35,539 nucleotides of DNA from Silvanigrellales bacterium (GCA_020247005.1 JADCJN010000079.1:1-35539); one strand, 5' to 3'; numbered from the stretch's first letter, positions 15,895 through 24,461 are shown. Made by a program: numbers and translations. The notes: generated by a model not told the origin, from the sequence alone.

Positions 15895-18800
15895 ATGAAG
15901 ATTGCGGAGCGCCTCACATTTTCGAGTCGAAAGACGAGCCTCGGCAGCTACGCCCAAGGCTCTTGGGCTCTCATGTTCGCTTTTTTGGCCTTCTTTTTCC
16001 TTGCACTCCTGACCTTCGGTGCGCCGGAATCTCATGCTTCCGTGGCCTCGAAGATGGCCCGTACGCCCGCAGTGAAACGCATTCTCGACACCTATGGTTT
16101 TCCAGCCGACCCTTCTGTGAACGAGGCATCCGAATTTCCGAGAGGGTGGGTCGACCCGTCGAAACAACCCGCCCGTGCCCTCTTGCTGGGCCGCCCGTCA
16201 CGTGTGCCTCACAAGAACCTTGCGGTGGAAGTGGGGCTTTTTCTTCCGGGTAAGTTGGCCATACTCGAAGGCACCCACGAAGCCATTGCGCTTCACAACG
16301 CGGCTTTAAGCCTCTGGATAAAAGGCGGCGAGGCGGCAGCACGGGAAGCTGAAAGCTTGCTCGAAGAGGCCCAAGAAAAGATCAGAGCCTTGCCAGCCTC
16401 CAGCGTCGAGCGCGCCTCGGTGCAACTGTTGCGAGGCCACATGGCCTTCGCCCGTTACGTTGACCTCGTGCGCGGCGACAGCCACACGTCGGACAAAGGG
16501 ACCCCTGAAAAGAGGGCTCGCGAGAAAAGTGAACCGGAGAAAAGTGAACCGGTGAAAAGCGAACCGGAGAAAAGCAAAAACCAGGGCGACGAAGTGCGAA
16601 CCGCACGAAACCGAATGCTTTCGGCGTACGGCGACGCTCTCGAGCGTCGCGATGTCGTGGGTCTGTTTGCTTCGCCCGATGCCGCCGTCGACGGTACACA
16701 GCTTCGAGCCGGTCTCACCGTGGGTTTTTTTCCGGCGCGCCCTCACTTGAAGAGCGGAGCCCTGACTGCACAGGTCACGGCACAGAGTGGGGGAAGCGCC
16801 GAGGCCAACCTCGAGACCCTGGGGCGTCGACCGCTCCTGTCGGAATATCCCATGGATCCCCTCCGGAACCTCCGTTCGCAGGCCATTCCCGCCCTGTGGA
16901 ATTTGGCCATCTTGCAGGCGACCGTGAACAACTGGCAATCGGCATTCGAGGTGGCCAACGCTCTCGATAGCGTTTTTGAAAGACTTGGCAATCGCGCCCC
17001 TTTGTTTCACGGCGAAGCGGCGAACCCACTCGTGGAGGCCTACGATGTCAACACGGTTGCCAACGCCGTGTGGTTGCTCCCCCGGCACCGCGCCGACATG
17101 AGCGCCTCCCTTTCGCTTCTGCGCGCCGGAGCGCTGGGCCTTGCGGGCGACCCCATTGGCGTCCTTGAGGAAGCGGACAAAGCCATTCGTCGTGCGGACT
17201 CTCTGCTCCTGTCGGCAGTGGGTTTTCACTTGGCGTCTGACGTTTATTTAGGCCTCGGGAACGACGCTTTGGCAGCTCGCACCTTCGAGTGGGCCTTCGC
17301 TATGGATGCGCGTTACCCTGCACGCGTGCCTTCTGTTGTTTTCTTTTCGGCAGAAAATGCCTTTTGGAGAGGAGATCGCAAGCGCGCCCTTGCCGGATTC
17401 AAAACCTTTCTGGAAACGTTCGGTGATCCCGTTTATGGCCCTTGGGCGCGTCTGCGCCTTGCCTCTCTGGCGCACGCAAGCGAAGACCTGGGTTCAGCGG
17501 AATTGGAGTACAACCGCATTCGGCGTCTCACGCCTGCACACCCTGCTTCCCTTGACGCGCTCGTGCGGCTTTTTTGCCTCGAAAATGCAGACGCCATTCC
17601 AGGTGCCGCCGATTTGGTTCGCAAAGGTTTTTCGAACGTACGTGGAACAAAGGGAACGCGTGTTCGCGCGCAGGCACTTGCGGATGTTCTTGCCGCCGTG
17701 AGCAACGCGGCGCCGCACTTGAAGGAGCAGGCATCGGCCTGCGCCCTGGGTTCAAAAATGGCGCTGACGGCGGAAGAGACTGCAGGGGCGCGCACTCGGG
17801 AAGCGGTCGCGGCTCGTGCAGATGCCCTGCTCGCGCACGTCGACACCTTTGAAAAAGACCATGCCGAAAGTGACTTCTCGGTTCTTCACGCAGCACGCAA
17901 AAAAAACCTCGCGCTTGGACGCGAGGGGCAAAAAGTTCTTGCCAAGAACGACTGCATCGCCGCACTGGGTTTCTATGCCAAACATGGAGAGCGTTTGTTT
18001 TCGAGCAATGCAGCTGACACCTTGGGAGAGTTCCGTTGGCGAACGAATGAGCGTCAGTTTCTGTCTCGGTGCGCCTTCCTCGTGAAGCAAGGGGACATTC
18101 GCGCCTCCGACAAGAACGCAAACGAGGCCGCTGTCAAAACCGCCGAGGACGTGAACAGGCGTGCGTTGGCTGGTGCTTGGGAGCCCTCCACTCTGGAACT
18201 CCAAAGTGCGCTTGCAGCCTTCGTGGCAGCGCCAGGGCCAAAAACGGAACAGGCCCTTCTGCAGAAAGTGGGTCGAAAAGATCTCTTGGCCGCAGCCGAA
18301 AAGAAAGAGAAGGCGGGTTTGTTTCTCGTGAGTCAACCCGATTTTTGGCGTCTCGTGGCAGCGTCACGTTTGTTGTCGGCGAGCCTCGCACGCTCAGGGC
18401 CACAGCGTTCTACACAGAACTCCTTAGCCTTACGCGCACAGAGGGGTCCTCAGGAAAATGCCTTCTTGGAGCGCGTGCTCGCAGATCCCTCGTTGGTTGC
18501 GAAAGACGACCGCTCTTGTCTTGCGGTTGTTTCGGCGTTCGAAAGGCTGCCACGTTCGCGTATGGAAGGCGTTTTTAAGTCACAGGACGTTAAAACGTGG
18601 CTCGAGAATCTGGAACCCGACGACACCCAGGCGGCCTCCAAGAAGCCTCAAGCCGCGGGCTGCCTCAAGCTCCTTGCCAACCGGTTTTTGCTCGAAGCGC
18701 GCGAAGGGCGATCAAAAATCCTCGAAAAATCCCTTTTGTTGCCTTGGCTTCAGGCCAAAGGCGTGGCTCGTGCCACCGACGAATGGCTCGAGCACGCCTG

Positions 18801-18948
18801 GCGGCTTGAAAGGCGCAAGGGAAGCCAAGACCCGGAAGTCAGGGCTCTCTTCAAGCAGTTGTCGAAGGAAGCCGATAACGAATCGGTAAAGGAAACAGCC
18901 CGGGGCTGGCTTGAAAAAAATGCTTCGTCCGGAGATGCTGTTTGGTAA
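15895..18948 (+). CDS. Large helical-repeat (TPR-like) membrane-anchored protein, ~1017 aa
   Basis: The N-terminus has a basic stretch followed by one hydrophobic segment (ALMFAFLAFFFLALLTFG) and a possible cleavage site after SHA, so the protein is exported or anchored with its body in the periplasm. The rest is almost all alpha-helical with Ala/Leu-rich helix pairs typical of TPR or related solenoids (for example FHLASDVYLGLGNDALAART and LAGFKTFLETFGDPVYG); no catalytic motif is seen. A short charged insertion near residues 205-230 holds KSEPE repeats. The start is uncertain: the ATG at 15895 lacks a clear ribosome site, and in-frame GTG codons at 15871 and 15814 are alternatives. It heads a three-gene group with the small protein and the STAS/zinc-ribbon protein. 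A scaffold role is inferred only from the repeats. Confidence 0.75.
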   Translation: MKIAERLTFSSRKTSLGSYAQGSWALMFAFLAFFFLALLTFGAPESHASVASKMARTPAVKRILDTYGFPADPSVNEASEFPRGWVDPSKQPARALLLGRPSRVPHKNLAVEVGLFLPGKLAILEGTHEAIALHNAALSLWIKGGEAAAREAESLLEEAQEKIRALPASSVERASVQLLRGHMAFARYVDLVRGDSHTSDKGTPEKRAREKSEPEKSEPVKSEPEKSKNQGDEVRTARNRMLSAYGDALERRDVVGLFASPDAAVDGTQLRAGLTVGFFPARPHLKSGALTAQVTAQSGGSAEANLETLGRRPLLSEYPMDPLRNLRSQAIPALWNLAILQATVNNWQSAFEVANALDSVFERLGNRAPLFHGEAANPLVEAYDVNTVANAVWLLPRHRADMSASLSLLRAGALGLAGDPIGVLEEADKAIRRADSLLLSAVGFHLASDVYLGLGNDALAARTFEWAFAMDARYPARVPSVVFFSAENAFWRGDRKRALAGFKTFLETFGDPVYGPWARLRLASLAHASEDLGSAELEYNRIRRLTPAHPASLDALVRLFCLENADAIPGAADLVRKGFSNVRGTKGTRVRAQALADVLAAVSNAAPHLKEQASACALGSKMALTAEETAGARTREAVAARADALLAHVDTFEKDHAESDFSVLHAARKKNLALGREGQKVLAKNDCIAALGFYAKHGERLFSSNAADTLGEFRWRTNERQFLSRCAFLVKQGDIRASDKNANEAAVKTAEDVNRRALAGAWEPSTLELQSALAAFVAAPGPKTEQALLQKVGRKDLLAAAEKKEKAGLFLVSQPDFWRLVAASRLLSASLARSGPQRSTQNSLALRAQRGPQENAFLERVLADPSLVAKDDRSCLAVVSAFERLPRSRMEGVFKSQDVKTWLENLEPDDTQAASKKPQAAGCLKLLANRFLLEAREGRSKILEKSLLLPWLQAKGVARATDEWLEHAWRLERRKGSQDPEVRALFKQLSKEADNESVKETARGWLEKNASSGDAVW
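16522..16581 (+). repeat. 15-bp tandem repeat (KSEPE) inside TPR gene
   Basis: Four 15-base units run head to tail: GAGAAAAGTGAACCG twice, GTGAAAAGCGAACCG once, and a decayed last copy. They encode EKSEP, EKSEP, VKSEP, EKSKN in frame. The insertion separates two helical-repeat blocks and is a likely site of replication slippage. Confidence 0.9.
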
Positions 18949-18985
18949 GCACACATTCTATCGCTGCCGAAGGGGTTTTCACCGA

Positions 18986-19327
18986 ATGACCAAAGTCATC
19001 GATCTGGCTGCGCGCCGCGCCCAAGGAAAAACTCAGGGAAAAACGCAAAGAAACACGAAGCGCAGGCCGACAGCACCCCGCATTGACAAAGAAACATACG
19101 AGTTGTGGACGCTGTCGCAAGACATCGACGGTCTTGTGACAAAGGCCGTGGCGCAAAAAGGTCTTGCCCTTGAAGAAGTGGCAGCCATCCTCGCGCACCG
19201 TTTGGGCACGCTTGTGAGCGCCTCCCAAAACCCAGACAAACTCGTTGCCTTCTGTTCGACCCTCCTGGAGCGTCTGCAAGGCGGCCATGACGACGAAGGC
19301 GACAAACCTCCCACGCGGGCGGTTTGA
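18986..19327 (+). CDS. Small hypothetical protein, 113 aa
   Basis: I do not recognise it. Residues 1-35 are basic and disordered (ARRAQGKTQGKTQRNTKRR), which could contact nucleic acid or acidic partners. Residues 36-95 form predicted helices (ETYELWTLSQDIDGLVTKAV; LEEVAAILAHRLGTLV). The tail is acidic. The ATG at 18986 has AAGGGG about 10 bases upstream. It lies 37 bases after the TPR gene and 5 bases before the next ATG, so it is probably co-transcribed with both. No signal peptide is visible, unlike the exported TPR protein. Confidence 0.65.
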   Translation: MTKVIDLAARRAQGKTQGKTQRNTKRRPTAPRIDKETYELWTLSQDIDGLVTKAVAQKGLALEEVAAILAHRLGTLVSASQNPDKLVAFCSTLLERLQGGHDDEGDKPPTRAV

Positions 19328-19332
19328 ACCGC

Positions 19333-19812
19333 ATGAGCAAACACTCTCTGCAGTGGATAGCGCCCTCGACCCTGAAAGTTCAGGGCGTCATTGATGAAGA
19401 CGTTCTCTTCGAGCCCTCCATCGCCCGTTTTGGCAGCGAAGCCGTGGTCGATTTTTCGGGGGTCACGCGCATCAACAGCTGTGGCGTTCGCCAGTGGACG
19501 AGGGCCATTGCAGCGTGCCCTGCGCGCATCCGATACGTGAACGCGCCCGCACTCATCGTCGACCAATTTTCCATGGTGCCCGAGTTTCTTGGCGTCAATG
19601 GCACCGTGGAAAGCTTTCAGGCGCGTTACGTTTGCAGTGCCTGCAATCACGAGGAAATGGTGTTGCTCGCCGTTGGTTCCACGGTCGCGAAGGGCGTGGC
19701 CGCACGCGGTTCTGCGACGCCTCCTCCCCATGCCTGCAGCCAGTGTGGTGCTCCTGCAGACATGGACCACAACCCCGACGTCTATTTGGAATTCCTGTCT
19801 CACATGGCGTGA
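19333..19812 (+). CDS. STAS-like domain plus zinc ribbon protein, 159 aa
   Basis: Residues ~5-95 resemble a STAS domain as found in anti-sigma factor antagonists: LKVQGVIDEDV, then a strand-loop VVDFSGVTRINSCGVRQW, the site where such proteins carry a phosphorylatable Ser/Thr (here S or C after N). The second part has two CxxC knuckles, CSAC and CSQC, separated by ~35 residues, giving a probable zinc ribbon. It is cytoplasmic by sequence. An in-frame TTG at 19324 overlaps the previous stop, but the ATG at 19333 is preferred. Overlap with the convergent hydrolase gene is 13 bases. A regulatory or adaptor role is inferred from the STAS fold only. Confidence 0.72.
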   Translation: MSKHSLQWIAPSTLKVQGVIDEDVLFEPSIARFGSEAVVDFSGVTRINSCGVRQWTRAIAACPARIRYVNAPALIVDQFSMVPEFLGVNGTVESFQARYVCSACNHEEMVLLAVGSTVAKGVAARGSATPPPHACSQCGAPADMDHNPDVYLEFLSHMA

Positions 19813-20615
19813 GACAAGGCTTTTTCAAGCGCGGCCAGAACGGCTTCGGGCGCCTCCTCTTGTGGAAAGTGTCCGACCCCTTCCAGCTCCACGACGTCTG
19901 CTTCGGGAAACGCGTTCTTCCATTTCGCAAGATGCGTGGCCGTGAAGGCCTTGTCGGCAAGGCCCCACACGAGCGTGAGAGGAACCTGCCTCAGCGCTTC
20001 GCGGCGCTCCCAGAGGGTTCCATACCAAGGGGAATCGAGCGCGCGGCCGAGCGCGAGAGGCCCCGCGCGAAAGCGGCGCTTGCAGAACGGCATGACATAG
20101 TGCGCTTTCACCGAGGGCGTCCAATTTTCCTTGCGTGACAAAAGACTCGGGAGCAGAACCCGCACAGAAAAATTCAGCCAGAGGTAGAGAAAGGCCCCCA
20201 CGAAGGTGCGCAGCAGCGAACCAATGCGACTTGCGGCAAGGTCGTTGTCCGTACCCCAAGCCCAGGTGTTTATGACCACGAGACCTTCGAGCCTTTCAGG
20301 GGCTTCGAGCGCGCCAGCAAGGCCTATGGGGCCGCCAAAGTCGTGCACCACAAGAGTGTAACGTTCGAGCCTCAAGTGCGAGAGCAGAGCCGACAAGCGG
20401 CGCGCGTGATCGACCGGAGCGAGTTTCGCGCTAGAACCATGAGCGGGTTTGTCGGAAAGGCCAAAACCCAGGTGGTCGATGGCAATGCAGCGGTACCTGT
20501 CGCGCAGCGCGCGGAGGGGTTCCCGGTAAAGAAACGACCACGTGGACGTCCCGTAAGCAAACACCACAACGGGGCCGCCTCCTTCGTCAACGTTGAGTGA
20601 ATCGCCCCCCGACAC
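19800..20615 (-). CDS. Alpha/beta hydrolase, haloalkane-dehalogenase-like, N-terminally shortened, 271 aa
   Basis: The nucleophile elbow is VVHDFGGPIG with Asp at ~92, the form used by haloalkane dehalogenases rather than the Ser of esterases. The acid is near VWGLADKAF and the catalytic His in GVGHFPQEEAPE. The usual Trp after the nucleophile is Phe here, and the oxyanion-hole HGNP is YGTS, so dehalogenase activity is doubtful. The readable homology starts abruptly at SLNVDEGGGPVVVF: the first beta-strand that family members carry before this point is absent. The only nearby start in a non-overlapping position is the GTG at 20615, with no ribosome site, two bases after the MNT stop codon. 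It may be a truncated remnant or be translated by coupling. Confidence 0.65.
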   Translation of the reverse strand: MSGGDSLNVDEGGGPVVVFAYGTSTWSFLYREPLRALRDRYRCIAIDHLGFGLSDKPAHGSSAKLAPVDHARRLSALLSHLRLERYTLVVHDFGGPIGLAGALEAPERLEGLVVINTWAWGTDNDLAASRIGSLLRTFVGAFLYLWLNFSVRVLLPSLLSRKENWTPSVKAHYVMPFCKRRFRAGPLALGRALDSPWYGTLWERREALRQVPLTLVWGLADKAFTATHLAKWKNAFPEADVVELEGVGHFPQEEAPEAVLAALEKALSHAM

Positions 20616-20617
20616 AG

Positions 20618-20938
20618 CTAGAGCAGGGGAACTCCTTTTGCTTTGATTTCTGCCAAGATCGGAGAAAGGGACTCTGTGTCCATGTACTCTCGCAATCCAA
20701 GCGGAACGCATTCACAGTTCGGCAACAAGGGGAACGCTAAGCGAGCGACCAGCGAACCTTCTGCAAATCGGTCGCGACCAAAGTCGCGGGAAATAAGAGC
20801 TATGTCCCAATCGCTTTCTGGGTTTGCCGTCTCAGTGGCACGAGAGCCGAAGAGAAGTGCGGCGTCGAGTCGGATGCCTTGATTCGCCAAAAGCGACCGG
20901 AGCTTCAAGATGCCTGCTCTGACGTCGTTTTTATCCAT
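20618..20938 (-). CDS. MNT nucleotidyltransferase antitoxin (MntA-like), 106 aa
   Basis: Small nucleotidyltransferase with the motif GSRATETANPESDWD, which fits GS-x10-DxD of the MntA antitoxin family exactly. These proteins inactivate their HEPN partner by adding AMP residues from ATP to a Tyr near its active site. The two Asp of DWD would bind the metal. The ATG at 20938 has AGGAG eight bases upstream. It overlaps the 3' end of the HEPN gene by 34 bases, as is common for these pairs. The order is toxin first, antitoxin second. The base composition of this pair looks lower in G+C than flanking recA by eye, consistent with acquisition. Confidence 0.85.
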   Translation of the reverse strand: MDKNDVRAGILKLRSLLANQGIRLDAALLFGSRATETANPESDWDIALISRDFGRDRFAEGSLVARLAFPLLPNCECVPLGLREYMDTESLSPILAEIKAKGVPLL

Positions 20939-21324
20939 TCCAGGAGCTCCTGACACGCATTGAGGTAACGGCGAGCCATCGCCTCGTTCACTCTTGCTGC
21001 AAAGGCGTTCTTTTCGTCTGGGTAACGAGCCTCCATATTAAATTCATTCACCTCCGCGAGGAGTTGAAGCGTCAACTCGTCGGGAGTCCAACCCAGCCGC
21101 TGAGTCAGAACCAAAAGGTTGTGGGTGTACGGAGCATGTGAGGCGTGCGCCCTCACGTAGGCAGACTTCAGAGCTTTTTCCACCGAGAGGTGCAAAAAAA
21201 ACAGACAAGCGGCATAACGCTTTGCGCCATCGCAAATAGCGATTGCCGTGGCGAAGTCCTCTTGCGAGCCCGCCGCCCAGTGCTGCTCAAGTTCCCGCGA
21301 TTTTTCTACGGAGAGTGGGGTCAT
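20905..21324 (-). CDS. HEPN domain toxin (HepT-like), 139 aa
   Basis: The sequence RYAACLFFLHLSVEKALKS followed by PYTHNLLVLTQRLG and NMEARYPDEK is the standard HEPN (PF05168-type) pattern: a four-helix protein that usually acts as an RNase or RNA/ATP-binding toxin. The family His of P-x-THNL is present, and RAHASH gives an R-x4-H spacing resembling the RNase motif. The Tyr of ARYPD is a candidate site for modification by the partner MNT enzyme (inference from related systems). The gene lies 36 bases downstream of recA on the same strand and overlaps the MNT gene. Confidence 0.85.
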   Translation of the reverse strand: MTPLSVEKSRELEQHWAAGSQEDFATAIAICDGAKRYAACLFFLHLSVEKALKSAYVRAHASHAPYTHNLLVLTQRLGWTPDELTLQLLAEVNEFNMEARYPDEKNAFAARVNEAMARRYLNACQELLEWIKTTSEQAS

Positions 21325-21360
21325 GGGGCAATTTTCTCCCTTTCCGTTAGCGCCGGGCGT

Positions 21361-22620
21361 TTAGGCCTCGGCGCTGCCACCCTTGCGTGCAGGCGACTTG
21401 GCGTCTGCCTTTGCGTCCTTTGAAGCGGCGGCCGCAGGCAGGGGAGCGGGTGAGGCCTTGGCCCCACTTGTTGTCGCACCCGCTTTCGCATCGCTCACCA
21501 CGGCCGTCAGAGGCGTGCCCGGTGCGGCGGCTGCAGGAAGCTCCTTCTCGCTGTCTTGTGGCGCGCTCTTTGTTCCGAAGGAGTCGGCGTCTTTCAAAAG
21601 AGCGGCGGCCTTGCGGACTTCGGCTTCAATTTTCTTCAGAGTCGCGGGGTGTTCGCGAAGATACTCTTTCGCGTTCTCGCGGCCCTGGCCCAAGCGTTCT
21701 GTGTTGTAGGTGAACCAGGTGCCCGACTTTTGCACGACATCGGCCTCTGCAGCGAGGTCGAGCACGTCACCTTCCTTGCTGATGCCCGCGCCAAACATGA
21801 CGTCGAACTCGGCTTCTTTGAAGGGGGCTGCGATTTTGTTTTTCACCACCTTCACGCGGCAACGGTTTCCGACGGTGTCGGTACCTGTTTTAATGGCCGC
21901 GGCGCGACGCACTTCCAGACGCACCGAAGAGTAAAATTTCAGCGCCTGTCCGCCGGTGGTTGTTTCGGGGTTGCCGAACATGACGCCGATTTTCATGCGG
22001 ATTTGGTTGATGAACACCACGATACAGTTGCTCTTCGACACCGAACCCGTGAGCTTGCGGAGCGCCTGGCTCATGAGACGCGCGTGAAGGCCTACGTGGC
22101 TGTCGCCCATTTCGCCTTCAATTTCCGCCTTGGGCACAAGGGCTGCCACGGAGTCGATGACAATGAGGTCCACGCCGCCCGAGCGCACGAGCATGTCGAC
22201 AATTTCCAGGGCTTGCTCGCCGTAGTCGGGCTGAGAAACGAGGAGGTCGGCCGTGTTCACACCAATGCGGCGTGCATAGCTGACGTCGAGCGCGTGTTCG
22301 GCATCAATAAAAGCCGCCACGCCGCCGGCCTTTTGGCACTCCGCAATGGTGTGCAGCGTGAGCGTTGTTTTGCCCGACGACTCCGTTCCATAGACTTCCA
22401 CAATGCGACCGCGCGGAAGGCCCCCGGCGCCCAAGGCGAGGTCGAGGCTGAGTGCGCCCGTCGAGAGTGTCTCAACTTCGCGCGCCTGACGCTCCGACTC
22501 GGACATGCGCATGATGCTGCCCTTGCCGAATTGCTTTTCGATGGCTAGGAACGCGGCCTCGATGGCTTTCGCTTTGTTCGCGTCCGACTTTTCTGACGCG
22601 CGATCCGATTTTTCAGCCAT
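21361..22620 (-). CDS. recA: Recombinase RecA with long C-terminal tail, 419 aa
   Basis: RecA forms ATP-dependent filaments on single-stranded DNA for recombination and SOS induction. Walker A is GTESSGKT at 78-85. Other RecA signatures include [35 protein letters not shown] and [20 protein letters not shown]. The core ends near residue 350 ([14 protein letters not shown]). About 68 more residues rich in Ala, Lys, Pro and Ser follow; E. coli RecA has a ~25-residue acidic tail instead. The ATG at 22620 has CGGAGAA six bases upstream. A 15-base palindrome lies ~107 bases upstream and may be an operator. Confidence 0.98.
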   Translation of the reverse strand: MAEKSDRASEKSDANKAKAIEAAFLAIEKQFGKGSIMRMSESERQAREVETLSTGALSLDLALGAGGLPRGRIVEVYGTESSGKTTLTLHTIAECQKAGGVAAFIDAEHALDVSYARRIGVNTADLLVSQPDYGEQALEIVDMLVRSGGVDLIVIDSVAALVPKAEIEGEMGDSHVGLHARLMSQALRKLTGSVSKSNCIVVFINQIRMKIGVMFGNPETTTGGQALKFYSSVRLEVRRAAAIKTGTDTVGNRCRVKVVKNKIAAPFKEAEFDVMFGAGISKEGDVLDLAAEADVVQKSGTWFTYNTERLGQGRENAKEYLREHPATLKKIEAEVRKAAALLKDADSFGTKSAPQDSEKELPAAAAPGTPLTAVVSDAKAGATTSGAKASPAPLPAAAASKDAKADAKSPARKGGSAEA

Positions 22621-22726
22621 GGTTTTCTCCGATAAAAGTGTGTTTGAAAGTTTGATTGAAAATCCGTTGGCAGGGGGAGCAAGAGCCCCGAGGCCACAAC
22701 CCCAGGCCATACATTTGAATGCTGTG

Positions 22727-22741
22727 CTCTGTTCTACAGAG
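22727..22741. promoter_or_regulatory. Candidate operator upstream of recA
   Basis: CTCTGTTCTACAGAG is a perfect inverted repeat (6-bp arms, 3-base centre), 107 bases before the recA ATG and 39 bases after the pepA stop. It is not the E. coli LexA box, which needs CTGT-N8-ACAG, nor any LexA motif I can match confidently, but its place in front of recA makes an SOS operator possible. No clear -35/-10 pair is visible in this gap. Confidence 0.4.
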
Positions 22742-22779
22742 TGGAGAGCTTTCGTGCAAGAGGCTGCGGCAACAGCCGC

Positions 22780-24435
22780 TCAATGGGCCCTCAGAGCCCT
22801 GTTCGCCACAAAATGAAACAGCGACCGGGCACCATACGCATTTGCACCCGGCCCACCCGCATACCCATTGTCTCGGGCGGCGTAGGCCATGCCCGCGATG
22901 TCGAGGTGGAGCCAGTCGACGCCCTCGGGCACAAACTCGCCCAAAAACGCCGCTGCGTGCATGGTCATGGCGGAAGTCGACCACTTTGCATTCATGTTCG
23001 TGTAGTCGCTCACGAGGCCTTTCATGTCGGCAATGACTTCGGGCAAAATTTCGAGGTGAAGGTACTTTTCTCCCACCGACGCACCCGCTTCCCGAATTTC
23101 TCTGACCAAGGATTCGTGACTGGCACACGCAATGGCTGCCAAGTTTCCCGCAATGGCCAGGGTTCCCCCGGTGAGCGTCGCCATGTCCACCACCACCGAA
23201 GGCGCAAAGGTTCCCGAGAACGCCAACGCATCGCCAAGAAGAAGACGTCCTTCGGCATCGGTGTTGTAGACGTCTACGGTTTTGCCGTTCCAGGCGCGGT
23301 AAACATCGCCAGGCCTCTGCGCATCGCGACTCACCATATTCTCGGCACACGCCAGCAAAGCCACAACACGCACAGGCAGCTTCGCCCGCGCGATGGCCTC
23401 CAGCGCGGCCGCCACACCCGCCGCACCGCACATGTCGTATTTCATGTCGTTGTGGTGCTGCTTGGGCTTTATGCTGTAGCCGCCTGTGTCGAAAGTGACG
23501 CCTTTGCCCACAAGCACAATGGGCGCGGCATTTTCGAACCCCACAGGCGCATATTCGTAAATGCCAAGACGGGGAGGATTCGCCGACCCTTTCCCAACAG
23601 CTAAGATGCCGCCGAAGCCTTGAGCCTCCAAACTTTTTTCATCTAAAATGCGAGCGCTCACGCCCAGAGGCGTGACACGAGCGGCGACCTCTTCCACGAG
23701 CGCCGCCGGCGAGAGCGTGTTCGCCGGACGATCGCCAAGCCAACGCGCGAACTGCCAAGCCAAGGCGATGGAGGCCTCCTGTCGGACCCACGCATCGAGC
23801 GTCTCGCCTTTGCCGAACGCCAAGGAGACCCCCGAGGCGTCTGTGCGGGGTTCTTCCCAGCGCACTTCCACAGTCACTTTTGACAGAGCACGCTCGTGTC
23901 GTTTTATGGGGGCGTTCCCGAACGTGTATTCAAACCTGTAGAGTGCGAAGGCGAGGCTCTCAAGGGTTGCTTTCAGCAGGCTGTCGGCAGATCCCGGCGT
24001 GCCATTGCTCCTGCTGTTCCCTGTGGCAAGAATCAGCCTCGCGGCCTTCACGCCTTGGGTCTTCCAGTCGGCGACCGCCGCACCCACCGCTTTTCTCGTG
24101 GCTTCTTCCAACCCCAAATTCTTTTTAGGGAGAGCGCGCACGCGAAAGACGTCGGTTGCCCGGCCCTCAACAACCGCACGGGCTCGCGACCGCGGTTCTG
24201 AAAGCGCCTCACCGGCATGAGTCGCCTCAGCGCAAGGCTCAGCAAAGGAGGGAACGAGTTCCAGGGCGCGGGCGGCGTCTGCCCAGGCGGGCCTTGCAAG
24301 AGCTTCGTCGGTGACGATCAAGGTTTGGGCCTCTCTCGCCTGTGGTGTGCTGTTCTCCGAACCTACGACGACGTCAACGTCGATGCCAAAAAACGTGACT
24401 CGGGGCACAGTTCTCGTTCTCGCGTTCGACTCCAT
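22780..24435 (-). CDS. pepA: Leucyl aminopeptidase (M17), 551 aa
   Basis: Cytosolic dizinc exopeptidase that removes N-terminal residues from peptides. The C-terminal catalytic domain carries the M17 signature NTDAEGRLLL and the metal/active-site stretch VGKGVTFDTGGYSIKP (catalytic Lys, metal Asp), plus KYDMCGAAG. The final block (GVDWLHLDIAGMAY) is also typical. The N-terminal ~200 residues correspond to the less conserved domain that controls hexamer contacts. The total is slightly longer than the usual ~500 residues. The ATG at 24435 has AAGGGAAG eight bases upstream and is divergent from ddl. It is separated from recA by 159 bases. Confidence 0.95.
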   Translation of the reverse strand: MESNARTRTVPRVTFFGIDVDVVVGSENSTPQAREAQTLIVTDEALARPAWADAARALELVPSFAEPCAEATHAGEALSEPRSRARAVVEGRATDVFRVRALPKKNLGLEEATRKAVGAAVADWKTQGVKAARLILATGNSRSNGTPGSADSLLKATLESLAFALYRFEYTFGNAPIKRHERALSKVTVEVRWEEPRTDASGVSLAFGKGETLDAWVRQEASIALAWQFARWLGDRPANTLSPAALVEEVAARVTPLGVSARILDEKSLEAQGFGGILAVGKGSANPPRLGIYEYAPVGFENAAPIVLVGKGVTFDTGGYSIKPKQHHNDMKYDMCGAAGVAAALEAIARAKLPVRVVALLACAENMVSRDAQRPGDVYRAWNGKTVDVYNTDAEGRLLLGDALAFSGTFAPSVVVDMATLTGGTLAIAGNLAAIACASHESLVREIREAGASVGEKYLHLEILPEVIADMKGLVSDYTNMNAKWSTSAMTMHAAAFLGEFVPEGVDWLHLDIAGMAYAARDNGYAGGPGANAYGARSLFHFVANRALRAH

Positions 24436-24461
24436 GGTCGTCTTCCCTTTTCTGACAGGCT

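Noticed and set aside
16522-16581. CRISPR-like repeat
   Set aside because: Units are 15 bases, tandem without spacers and in frame with a coding sequence.
22727-22741. Standard E. coli LexA box before recA
   Set aside because: The half-sites are three bases apart, not eight; kept only as a non-canonical candidate.
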